From NCBI RefSeq assembly GCF_036324505.1, contig NC_086366.1, positions 18,740,927-18,804,926 on the forward strand: 64,000 nucleotides of DNA, read 5' to 3'. The notes below the pieces were generated by a model. The model worked only from the letters and a program-made list of their open reading frames with translations. It was not told the DNA's origin and did not search any database. This document shows, in pieces, positions 14,269-25,800 of this stretch; position 1 is the first letter of the stretch; each line of letters opens with the position of its first letter. The translations under genes were made by a program, and so were the position numbers. Source of the stretch: Eleginops maclovinus (lineage: Eukaryota > Chordata > Actinopteri > Perciformes > Eleginopidae).

Positions 14269-14445
14269 TCATTTTTTAAGAAGGCTGTACAAATCTTCGC
14301 TGGCTAGTCCATTACCTCCAAGTGCATACTGTGCCAAAACTTGGCACAAAGCGATTCCAAGACGAGTCAAACTGCTTTCATTATCACTGAAAGCCTCCTT
14401 TTCCAGCTGTTTGCTATTCAGTGTTTCTAGGGCTACAGCTACAAG
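14269..14445 (-). other. Unexplained minus-strand open segment, 58 codons
   Basis: Read on the minus strand, 58 codons end at a TGA (14271-14269). The predicted peptide has protein-like composition (for example SSLTRLGIALCQVLAQYA, then SEDLYSLLKK before the stop) and several CpGs, unlike its AT-rich surroundings. An acceptor-like 'ttctgacttgtag' precedes the segment on the minus strand at 14451-14439. I do not recognise a family and find no convincing upstream exon. It may be the last exon of a nested gene, a processed-gene fragment or chance. Confidence 0.2.
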
Positions 14446-17400
14446 TCAGAAAAATACTCTGGCTACATGACAATGGTATGCAGTCTTCAGTTGAGCTATT
14501 AAATCAAGAAATGAGATAGGAAGTACTTATTTTGTTCATCAACATCCCAAATTACACTGTTGTGTTTCAATATCATGAAATGTTTGAAAGAGGACTTTTG
14601 TTGTTACTAATTCTCTCTCTGGCCTATCCTATCTTAAATATAGTTGAGCACAACCAGAAGCAGAATATGAGTCACAAACATTGGTAACCTCCATGGTAAT
14701 TCCATTTGCTCAGAAGGATATGACCGTATCAGCAGGAAAAGATGAGCTGTTTTGAGTTGAGTCTTTCAATGCTAACCCCCTCCCCCTCCTCCTGTACGAC
14801 TACCTGTGTTATTATCTCTAGACTGGAGTGTTCAGATTACAGGGTTTTGTGTTTGAGCTTGTAACTAGTCGACCAAATGCATTCTTGCCTTTCACTAGTG
14901 TGGTTAGGTCAAATGACAGGAATGTGTTTGCGAGATCTATAGCATAGTATAAAGTCAAAATCCGATGGTGTCCTGATTTAAAACCAATCTCTTCAGTTGC
15001 ATTATTCATCTGCAACTAATGGTCTATGCAGGTGAAACAATTCTGTTATCTCCAGATCTATCTGGTGTACGTTTTATACATGGAGCTCATGAGTATAGGA
15101 ATGTGTGACCAGCTGTTTCACACTGCCAGGAGTTTGTACTTTATGAGAAAGTCCATAAGTCAGACTTGGCCGTAGGGTAAGAATTTTCATAATTTCCTCA
15201 AATAATACAAGTGTCTTGACATTTTTGTCCTTGGGGAGAAGAAGAGCAGGTGGAGGTTTGGACAGTTTTCCCTTGTTCATGTTCCAACAGGCCCAAGTAT
15301 TTTTCAAATATGAGCTGGGCTTTTCAGAAGTCATTCATAACAATAGGAGCATAATTCACAAATTTCAGTGATGACAATCCCAAACCACAAAGGGAATGGA
15401 AATTATGAGCTCGACTCCCCTAAAACATTCAGATATTAGCAACATTGCTGGGAAATAAAGTTCAGCATTCACAATGTGTTTCTGTTACTGTCATGCGGAA
15501 TTGAATATGTTCAGATAAAACTGAAGTCTGTTTAACCATGAATTGTGGTTAGCCCACTCGAGTCAAAACCATACCTAAAACCTCCCACTCCCATTTGTAA
15601 CATTTGAGAATAGAAGCAATATAATTCAGGTTCCATGACTTGTTATATAGTCCCTTATTAACAATAACTTATCATTTAATTCACCTCCAACTCACAGCTT
15701 ACAGGGGTAAGTGATGAATCTCCTAACGTTTTGAATCACAACATGCAGTTTAACTGAAAGAATCAAACGGATTCTAGGAAAAGAAAAAAGTATCTTTTAT
15801 GAAATTAAATTCATAAACGCATTTTCTTGTTATCACACTCTAGAAAGTGAAAATAAAATGAAAGCGCTATTCCATAATTGTCTTACTGAGAACTGGATTT
15901 GATTAAATGTGTTTGTACATCAGTTGCTCATTCAAAAGCAGCTTGACGGTTTTTATGTAATAGCTGTTTGCAGCTTCCTAAGTGGTGTTAGCGGTGGGGA
16001 AATTCTGTGTGTTTCCCTGAAGCTGTTGTGTTGCTATTTTTGAGGCACAATAAAACAATTCTTCTTTGTGATCTGTGGGTGGCTGGAATCTCCTGTGGTT
16101 ATGTATTTCATTAAGGGCCTGTAACGGATGAATCCCTTCAAACTTCTGCTGTACTGTGCTCTGATGCAGCTTGCTGGAAATTACCCATGTACTTAGACAT
16201 GTTCATTTCCATGTTTGTTTAGCAGTTTATGAAGGACGATAGTACCAATGCAAGACAGGGACACTGACTTACTAACGTGTTTTAGCAGGTATTTATAGAA
16301 GTACGCACATGCTGTTCCTGGGGATTGGATGCTACAACATATTTTCCAACCCTGGCATTTCCTTGTCATGTATTAATAAAGAGTTGTGATGTATTTTGTG
16401 CACTAGCAGTATTGCAGCTTAACAGAATATCGTGTTAAACTATTTCATGTTAATATTGTATTCAGATATTCTGGGAACATTAATGCCGTCACACGTCAAA
16501 TCCCTGTATTTCAAAATGTAGGACATGCATGCTTATTCATTCATATATTTGTATTATTAAGAGCTTCTCTGAAGTGTCTGTGTTCCTCATATCTTAAAAC
16601 CTTTCGTGCAAATCAATGAGCTCAGAAGGAATTTGTGTTTCTGTTATCAGTGGGAAGAGGCATATGAAGCTTGCTGATCGATCATGGATCCAACTACAAA
16701 AAGATTTGACTGAGGTCTTTTTGTAACCTCGATCTAATGATCTTCTATGCCAAGTCTCGTAGATTTTAAGTTTTCTGCGGATTTGCTGTTCCTTTAATTT
16801 CCATGGGGCTGCCCTTGAGAGAAAAAGGTAAAGGCCAGACTCTGTGTAGGGAGTGGGACAGTAATAGGAATTGTGTTGCACTCAAACAGTGTAGCAGAAT
16901 TAATCAGCCATTTATTAATAACTAAAATCTGTGTTCATTTTCGCGCTCATTTAATTTCAGGGCTGAACAAATGGGGTCGTGCTGTAAAATGCAAGGTCGG
17001 TTCACAGTAGGCACCTTAACTGTAACTGGAAACCACATATTCTGCTTCTCAAACCCCTCCTCGCCATCTAATTTATAGCTGGCCAATTTTACATGAAATA
17101 AAAAATTGAAACCATTGAGAACATCAGCAAATCCAACATATGAAAGCTTCCCTATAATTAGCCGAAAAATCCATAAATACTGAATGTTGACCTGTCAAAA
17201 ATATCCCCTCTTGGCTATATTTTATTGTATTAACAGTTTTATGAAACCCTGTAGGCCTTAGCGGGACAAATATGGCAAAAACACATTGGACATTTTCTGC
17301 TCCACGGATGACATCTGCAGAGCCATTCAACTTTAACCTTATACACATGCAAAAATAAAGGGTACTGTGTGGAAAAGAGTATAAACAATCTGAAGTAGCC

Positions 17401-17968
17401 TATGGTATAATGTTTGTGAAGGCGTGTGTGTTTCCCTATACGAGTCCCACTTCCTGTAATTTGTACACCAAATAGGATTCAATGAAACAGGAAATAAACT
17501 GAAGGGTTATATGAAAAACAAATCTTCCATCAACATGGAAAATTGTGCATTGCAGTAACAGTGATGAGTGAGCAGAATGAAGAGGGGGAAAGGGAGAAAC
17601 ATAAGGTAGAGAAACGGGGTCAGCTCCAGTTTATGTAACGCCCCTCTACACAGTAAGCCTGAGTGCATGCACTAGCAGAGGGTTTGGCTCCCACTCATCT
17701 GCAGCAGCTACACATGCACAAACACTGACCCCCCAAAGGGTATATCCTACAAGGAGGGGAACACACATCAGCAGGAACAACAGCCACAATGTTAATCTTC
17801 TGTCCCATCTGTTTATGGTCCCGGGCATAGAATGGGACATTTTTGGAGCAGGCCATCCAGCCTAAAGGCAGGTAAATGGAGTCCAAATTTGCATTATGGT
17901 GAAAATCTGTTATCCCCCTACCTCCTGCTTCCAGTCTCCTTTAATGCAAGTGGTAGTTCTTGAGAGAA

Positions 17969-17995
17969 GACGACAACAACAACAACAACAACACT
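17969..17995. repeat. (CAA)n microsatellite
   Basis: About seven tandem CAA units in the tiam1 5' region. No functional claim. Confidence 0.85.
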
Positions 17996-18694
17996 ACATA
18001 GACGACTTGCTTCAGCTCCAGCTCTGAATAACTCATGTTCACTCAGGCTGTCACAAACAGTGCTCATACTTTCATTACGTCCCCTCCACTTCACACAACC
18101 CCTGTGCACGTTGAAAGGGGCTGCATGGATCACTTCTCTGTCCAAGTGAGGGTGGTGACTATCAATCTATTTTGACCAAAACTGGCTCTTTTTTTCTGGT
18201 AGTAAGTGACAAGGAGTCTCGCATCTCATTTTCCAAAAAGGGATTTTGTAAAGGAGTAGAAATACATGGGATAATGGGTATAAAAGTACAATAATTTATG
18301 AAGGCGTATGTGTTCATACACTCTTGGTCCTGCTATTATGTCTTTTTCCTCCTTTTATAAGGGTGGTGGCTTCTCAAATCCTCATCTTAGTTACAGTTGA
18401 TGAATGCTTAACCTTACTCTGATTTAACTGATAATATCTGCATCTTGCTTTATATATTGTTATTGAGGGATTCTTGATAATGTTTTGTCCTGTTGATTAT
18501 GCTCTATACATGTATAAGAGGCTCTTGGTGGGAAAAAACAAATGGCTCTGGCTTTGCGTACAACGTTGTTGACTACTGGTCAAAGATAGATCCAATATTC
18601 AATCATATAATACTATCCATAATTGGAAGCACTAAAGGAACATATTTGATATTATTTCTCATGTGGACTTTTGTTTTTCTCTTCTTTTGTATAG

Positions 18695-18777
18695 AGCTTA
18701 CCTGCAGCTGATCAAGCAAACTGTCTGAAGCTCCAGTGACGGAACAAAATGCCTGAAAAATCAATACGATCCTGCAG
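18695..18777 (+). other. tiam1: Probable untranslated exon of tiam1 with a short uORF
   Basis: A pyrimidine-rich tract and acceptor (ttcttttgtatag|AG) precede the segment, and a strong donor (CTGCAG|GTAGGT) follows. It lies 146 bp upstream of the acceptor of the first coding exon (18924). Spliced together, the leader contains one upstream ATG at 18749. It opens an 11-codon frame that stops four bases before the tiam1 start codon. Splice sites were read directly; transcription is inferred. Confidence 0.6.
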
Positions 18778-18923
18778 GTAGGTTAACATTCAGACACAAT
18801 TCTGTCATTTGACATACACACAAGCAAACACACATTTCTGTTCAGACATTCAATTACATAATGTGCCTGCAGTGGTTCTATGTTCCTTTGGAGTTATCTT
18901 AACCTAAGTTCACTTCTGTTTAG

Positions 18924-19845
18924 CCTCTGAACTATGGGAAATGTTGAGAGCCAGAACGGGGACCATGCCCTCTACGGTAATGAACATGGCTATCTTTCAC
19001 GTAAGCACATGTCTCGATCTCTTCGCATATCCAACAAGCAGTCCAGACGCTCTCGGCATGCTTCATCAGGGAAAATAGAGCACAGGAACTCTGAGACGAG
19101 TACACGCTCAAGTAGCACCCCCAGTATCCCACAATCCCTAGCTGACCATGGCCTGGAGCCCTTCAATGAGACGAATATCCTCCCAGACTTTGGAAGTCCA
19201 ATTTGGGTGGACCGTGTGGCAATGAACCTGCGACCTGTGTCCTTTCACAACGACCTGACCAATCCTTCTGTGCATATGAATACAATGCACGTAACCCTTC
19301 CTGGCCCCACTGCAGAGGAGGTGCAGGACAAAGACGAGTACATGGGTGAGGTAACTTACCTTCAGAAAACACGGGACAGCTCCAATGAAACTGTAAGCTT
19401 CAAGAAAAAGAGGTCTAAGTCTGCAGACATGTGGCGAGAAGACAGCCTGGAGTTTTCCCTCTCTGACCTCAGCCAGGAGCACCTGACCAGCACAGAGGAG
19501 ATCATAGACCCAGCCAGCGAGAGGGACTTTACTGACTGTAAAGGACACCTGCAGTCCAGCCCCACAGACTCCGCTGACAGGGCCAACTCCCTGGATGAGC
19601 TGTACAGCCAGAAGAGCTCTACTCGCAGGCAACCCCACGGCCGCTATGCCAAGTGGCACGGCGCCAACAGGGCCATCAGGGAGGGCGAGGATGATAAGAT
19701 GATCTCCCCATCTGAGGAGGAAGGGAACACCTACAGTGCATACACCCTGCCATGCCGGCGTTCCCACTGCCTGTCCGAAGGCCTCAGCAGCCACCAAGCT
19801 GCCATGTGTGCCAGTATGCAAGGCAGGAGAGCGCAGACTATACAG
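18924..19845 (+). other. tiam1: tiam1 coding exon 1: myristoylated N-terminus, residues 1-304
   Basis: Acceptor cttctgtttag|CCTC, then ten untranslated bases and the ATG. MGNVES fits the N-myristoylation consensus (Gly2, Ser6). Basic and serine-rich sequence follows ([20 protein letters not shown]), similar to the mammalian N-terminus. The region is otherwise predicted to be disordered, with acidic Ser/Thr clusters (residues about 165-240) of the PEST type known to make TIAM1 short-lived. The exon ends in phase 0 at CAG|GTAAGA. Confidence 0.93.
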
Positions 19846-22800
19846 GTAAGATGAAAACTAATTTCTCTTTGTGCTGTTCTTTTTACACAACCAAGACCAA
19901 GTGATGTCTTTTTAAAAGGTGGCAGGATTAATAGCTAAAAGAACCAATTCCTTGCCCCATCCATGAAAGTATAAAGCATGCATTCATGTTTATTATTAAG
20001 TGTCAGGAAGTGTCATGGCTCTTTCATGCTCCTTGGATAGAGTATCAAAAGCTGAGCAGAATATAAATGTGGTCTGGTGGCATCACTAAGAAAGACGGCT
20101 CCCCTCATTATTTTTTTCCCTCCCATTGTCTGTTTCCTCTGCTGCATTCAGTTTTCAGATGATAAGCTGCTGAAACAGATTAAGTTTAAAACTAAAGCTA
20201 ATATCAGGGGAGCAATGTCTCGTTTCCTGATGAAACTGTTGTTTTTCTTGGGAGAGGAGTCTGCGATGACGGGAGGTAGTGGGGGGGGGGAGTTAGAGCT
20301 TAAAGTCACTCCCCCCTTTGAAATGCCTCAGTCTTTTGTCATGATAATAAGGGGAGGCCTGTGGAACAGTGTAACAGTAAAATGTGTATGGTGGACCTGT
20401 CACTGCGGGGCACCGTTGGCCCTAGAGAATGGGGCTCTGGAGCGCATGATTGGGTCATGTGACCAGATGGAGATACCAAGCTCGGTGTAGCCCCCTTCAT
20501 CTTCCAGATCTTTGACCATGTGGGTAGGAGAGGGCAGACCCGGCGGTGCCACAGGGAGGGCAGGCACACAACAGCAGACGTTTTGCTTTGAGCAATTAGT
20601 TGGCAAAGGACCTCAGGATAAAGCAACCCATCAACAGAAGTAGAAGTGGCCTCTGTAGTTACAGTTTTTGCCACATGTTTAGAAGAATGGATACTATATC
20701 CTACATGTACATCGAAAAATGTGTTGCACTGAGGACAGGAGTTGTTGAAGGGTTCCATTCTTAGTTATGAGGAGAACGTGGTTGCCATGCCTTCTCACCC
20801 ATCTTGTGCTTCTACAACGACGCAGGATGTCACAGCCGGGGAGGGCAGCGAGTACGAGGACAGTGGCATCGACGGGGTGACGGCCGAGGCAGAGCACCAG
20901 TCCCGACGCTACAAGACCATGTCGGCCTCCTTCTCCATGTGCTCGGCGGCCGGCAGGAGCATGTTCGCCGGCAGCGATAGCGGCAGCAGCAGTGGCGGCG
21001 GGGCCAGTGAGTGCGTTCAAGGTGTGTACGAGAACTTTCGTCAAGAACTGGAGATGAGCTCCTGCCAGACGGAGAGCTTGGAGGAGGCGGGGTCTGCCCT
21101 GAGTGACGAGCAAAGCACCATGAGCTCCGCCTACCAGTCTGACGTGCTGCTCAGTGTGGCCCAGGGCATGGTGCGAAAAGCTGGCAGGCTTGCCGTCAAG
21201 AACTTCCTTGTGCACAAGAAGAACAAGAAAGTAGAGTCAGCCACGCGGCGCAAGTGGAAGAGTTACTGGGTTTCCCTGAAAGGTTTGTAATGCCCTCAAT
21301 GTGTCCCTAGCATTTGCAAGCTATTCCATAATGTCAGTACTGATACAGCTTAGTCAATGTTGAATGCTTTTGATTTTTAATCATCACATCTTACAGTGGC
21401 CTAGGCAGAAAAATCTCAAATCTAATCTAAATGTATTTAAATGTATAGTCACTTATTGAACCAAGCTTCAATTTAAGCATGAGGTAAACTTCTTTATTAA
21501 ATATGATGCCACTTTAATGGGTTGGAAATTGAATTAGAACTCTAATGATCATGAAACCTCCCTCGCTGTCAGCCAGGCTGCACTTCTTAATGTTGGCCAC
21601 TGGAGAGCAGAATTAAATTGCTGGAGCAAATATGGCTCTATGTTAAAAAGAATCATCTGTATTGTTGCCAATCTTTCCTATAGACTGGGGCCAGGAAGTG
21701 CTTTCATGTGATATATTAAATACTAAATGGATTGTTTTGGTTTTCTAGGTTGCACTCTGTTCTTCTATGAGACTGATGGGCGGTCAGGCATTGACAACAA
21801 CAGTATTCCCAAGCATGCAATCTGGGTGGAGAACAGCATTGTCCAGGCTGTACCAGAGCATCCCAAAAAGGACTTTGTGTTCTGTCTCAGCAACTCCCTG
21901 GGAGACGCTTTTCTGTTTCAGGTAAGAGGATGATTAAATGGCATCTGGACTGAGAAGGCTGTTATAATTAGCTGTGAACTAGTACAGGAAAAGTGAATAA
22001 AGAGCTTTTTATATTGAATGGCGGGAACCAGTTGTTGTTTAACCTCTGACATTTCCCTGTCTGACCCCCACACAGACGTGCAGCCAGACTGAGCTGGAGA
22101 ACTGGATCACAGCCATCCATTCGGCATGTGCTACTGCTGTCGCCCGCCAGCACCACAGAGAGGACACGGTGCGCCTGCTTCGCGCGGAGATCAAGAAGCT
22201 CGAGCAGAAGATAGACATGGACGAGAAGATGAAAAAGATGGGTGACATGCAGCTGTCTGCCGTTACTGACACCAAGAAGAGGAAGACCATCCTGGATCAG
22301 GTGGGTTTTTTATTCTCTTTTCTCACTGAGGCGCATCTCGCATACAGTCCATACATGCCAGGCAGCACTTCACCTGTGCTTGTATAACTTCTTAACAATA
22401 TACTGTATAATATAGAAACTGTATGCATTGCCAAATGTGGAAAAAACCTCTCCACCTCATTTGTATAAAAATGAATTAAGATTGTTTACATTTTTTTAAA
22501 TAATTAAATTGTTATTTGAATACGGATAAAAGTAGAACTTGTGTTGGAATGATTTTTGCCACAGCTGTGATACATTAATTGGATTTTAAACTTTTCTGAA
22601 CAGTTAAGCAAGTTAACAACCCAAGAGCCATTGATAAAAGGTCACAGTCAAGCTTCAACTTGATTTACTAAAAACTAAAGTATTATATCAACATAACAGC
22701 TTGTCATCAACCTCCTGCAGATGCACCTAAATGTGGACTCTTGACTTTTAAACGTTAAAGAGTAGGAAATCTGCTCCAAAATGACCTTTAACTTCACTTG

Positions 22801-25800
22801 CGAATCAGGAAAAACTCCTGCAGCAATAACATGCATTTCTCATACCTGGCACGACTAAAGTAACGATAACTTTAATAATATTTTAATAACCTGTTATTGT
22901 TATGAACAGTGATGGGCAAGTTACTTCCAAAATGTAATACCGTACATATTACTTATTACTGTCTTTTTAAAGTAATAGCCTAAGTTACATTACATTATTA
23001 CTGTTGCTGAAATGTAATGCGTTACACTACTTTTGCGTTACTTTGAGTTACTTTCACCAAAATAACCGCAAAAGTATGGCTTTAAATGCTAAAATTAATT
23101 AAAGCTATCTATGGCAGTATGCTGAAATTAAACTCATGCTCCGTTTAACTGGGCTGAATAATATTTGATAATGGTAACATTACGTCTGTTTGTTATTACT
23201 AACATGTTAGTGGAGCCTCTGCACGGCCCTGTAACCTGCAGTATACTGTATGAACGAGTACCTATGGCAGCGTTAGCTCACCTTGTCATTGGTGGGGATT
23301 TTGCTGACAAGCTTTCTAAAAGCCGGCGATTCCACAGAGGACAGAGGCTGCAGATCTTCAACACTCTGCCACAAGTTTCTCAACTTCTCGGGTTCAACCA
23401 GCAGAGCAGCCCGAGAGTTCTGCTGCTTCGGCCTGCGCGCACTCGTGTTTTTCTTTTCTTTTCCATGAGCCTGCAGCTCTGCATTGTGAGCCTGCAGCTC
23501 TCCATTGCGAGAAAGTGGCTCTCAATCGCGAATCTGTTTCTCCAGCCCTCTTAACTAATAGTAAGGGCTTACTGAGTTACTATTCTACCGGCACAATTAT
23601 TTCTCTGGTGTCGGAATGTCTCACGATGTTTGTGCATTCTTAAAAACAAAACACCACATCATTTCGGGTTAAAATGTGTTGTAACGGGTATTATATTACC
23701 CACATTTCATAAGTAATGCGTTATATTACTGCGTTACACTAAAAAGTAGTACATTGCTGTAACTCCGTTACTTTTGTAACGCGTTACACCCAACTCTGGT
23801 TATGAACCACTTAATAAGAGGTATTACTAGAAACTAGTATTTCACAAGTGTCCAGTATCAGTTATTCTGATCCTTGAAACAGGACATGACAGAGATGCAG
23901 AGAGAGGTTTGTGTGGATTAAATAACAGATCTAAATGCTATCACCCGCTAGAGACTGCTGATGATGCTGCCTATCTATCAGCCACCATATTGCTTTTTGT
24001 TTTTGAAACATGGCCTGCAGGTTGGCACCAGTTGATAGCCTGCCATTCTTTCAATTAATTTGAAAGCTCACATTGTCCTTTTTAATGGGTGTGTTTACAG
24101 AAGAGGGAGATCAAATGGCCTTTGTTTGGTCGGTTAGGTAGTGCTTGGTTGGAGCGGTTCTGTTTGGCAGTGTCAAGTTTCACATTGTGCAGATTTGAAT
24201 GGATATAGGCCTGCTCCTTAGAAAGCTCTAACGCTCCCAGCCTCTATCTGCCAGTGGAATGTGCTGTATTGTTTCTTTCTCATCTCTGGGCTACTTGGCA
24301 CCGCTGTGGCACTGGCTGCCTCTTCCAAACACCAGTACAGGACCGTGACTGGGTAGGGGTGGCCCAGTGAATAATCACAATGTCCTGCTCTACTGCCCCA
24401 GTATACAGCCATCCATTAGGATCAGAGAGTGCAGGTTGGCAACACTTGCAAAATGGTAACAGAGCTCCTAGGGAGAATAGGAGATGCTCCATCTTGGTCT
24501 GAAGTTGACAAACAAGACAAACCATTAACCCAATGTTGTGCTGTGTTGTTCCTCTCACTCTGTAGATCTTCTTGTGGGAGCAGAACCTGGAGCAGTTTCA
24601 TATGGATCTCTTCCGCTTCAGGTGCTACCTGGCCAGCCTGCAGGGCGGAGAGCTGCCCAACCCAAAACGCCTGCTAGCCGTTGCTTCTCGTCCCACCAAG
24701 CTGGCAATGGGCCGGCTTGGTATATTCTCCGTCTCATCCTTCCATGCACTGGTAACAAAAAACCTTTCTCTCAATTTGATTCACACACAGTTAAAATACA
24801 AGTACTGTCATGAGACATAAAGGAGATGGGGGAAATGGGAAACCCTTTATACATTACATCATCATTTTATTTTGCTGATGCTTTTATCCAAAGCGATTTA
24901 CAAGTTTAATCCTTGTTGTTTATCTACATGAGGTAAAGTTAGTCCAGAAGTCCTGTATACACGATACAGACATTGTGCTTTTTATTACATTTAGTAAGAT
25001 TCAGAACCGATGCGCTCTTTCAGGACATCTTAGGTGTATATCAATTTAAACAAATTTAGCTGGAGCCTACACAAATGTTACTTGAAATCAGTGAATATTT
25101 GAGGGAATAGAAGTAGCAGAAGTATTATTAAGCAGCACCAACTAAAGGTGCAGGAATCAGAGCTGTAACTTCAGATGTAGGTTGATCTTTCCAAACACAA
25201 TATTTTCCTTTTTATTTATAAGTTCCTTATATACTTCATATCCCTCAAAATACAGTCACCCCTAAGCACAAGGTGACTGGCAAGGAAATGGATTCCTGAA
25301 ACTAAAAGCAGTGTTATTCTAGGGCCTAGGTCTCAAGCAGGCCAGGACACCTGTTTGTGAAGCTTAAGTTCAGTTTTGGCCTCCCACTGAGGTTGTGTGC
25401 TCCACGGCTAGAAACACTGGAAGTACAGGAAAAGGTATTGGATTTCTAGAGACGTGCAGAATAGTGAGTTTCCACCAAAGCAGTTTTGTGGAGCTGGTGG
25501 GCGTTAGAGCTGCAAGATAACAGAGTGGGATATCTAACAAGGAAGCTTTACACCTCTCTCCTCTTTTCCAATCTTGTGACTTTTAAACCCTCTCTCTTAT
25601 TCCTTTATTTCTACTATGAGTTATAATTGTATCAGCACTATGTCTAAACATGGCGCGAAAAAGTTGACAGAACAAAAAAAGACAGAATGAGTGCAGAGGT
25701 TACGTTTACAGCATACATGCTCCTACATCCACAGAGCTTTTGCTGCTTCAGCACATTTTAAAAGACCTTTTCCTTTTGCTTCTTCATAAACGAGTGGCCT

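Larger units (their letters stand above)
8673..18694. other. Noncoding stretch, probable tiam1 5' intron
   Basis: No recognisable gene. It holds an antisense LINE-tail-like fragment (about 13066-13140), a (CAA)n microsatellite (about 17969-17995) and an unexplained minus-strand open segment (14269-14445). Open frames of up to 145 codons at 12452-12871 and 13609-14046 are matched by open frames on the opposite strand and resemble no family I know. I therefore do not call them genes. Confidence 0.55.

Noticed and set aside
19138..19821. 227-codon open frame on the minus strand
   Set aside because: Exact antisense of tiam1 coding exon 1; long only because of the codon bias of the real exon.
20077..20758. 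Open frames of 137 (+) and 139 (-) codons between tiam1 exons 1 and 2
   Set aside because: Overlapping frames on both strands within the intron, no similarity and no splice support.
20742..20825. Upstream extension of tiam1 exon 2 (frame open from 20742)
   Set aside because: The acceptor at 20825 matches the mammalian junction (…AQT(T/I)Q-DVTAG) in phase 0. An alternative AG at 20764 would put exon 2 out of phase.
23165..23554. 129-codon + strand frame inside the hAT element
   Set aside because: It is the complement of the degenerate transposase remnant on the minus strand and shows no similarity itself.
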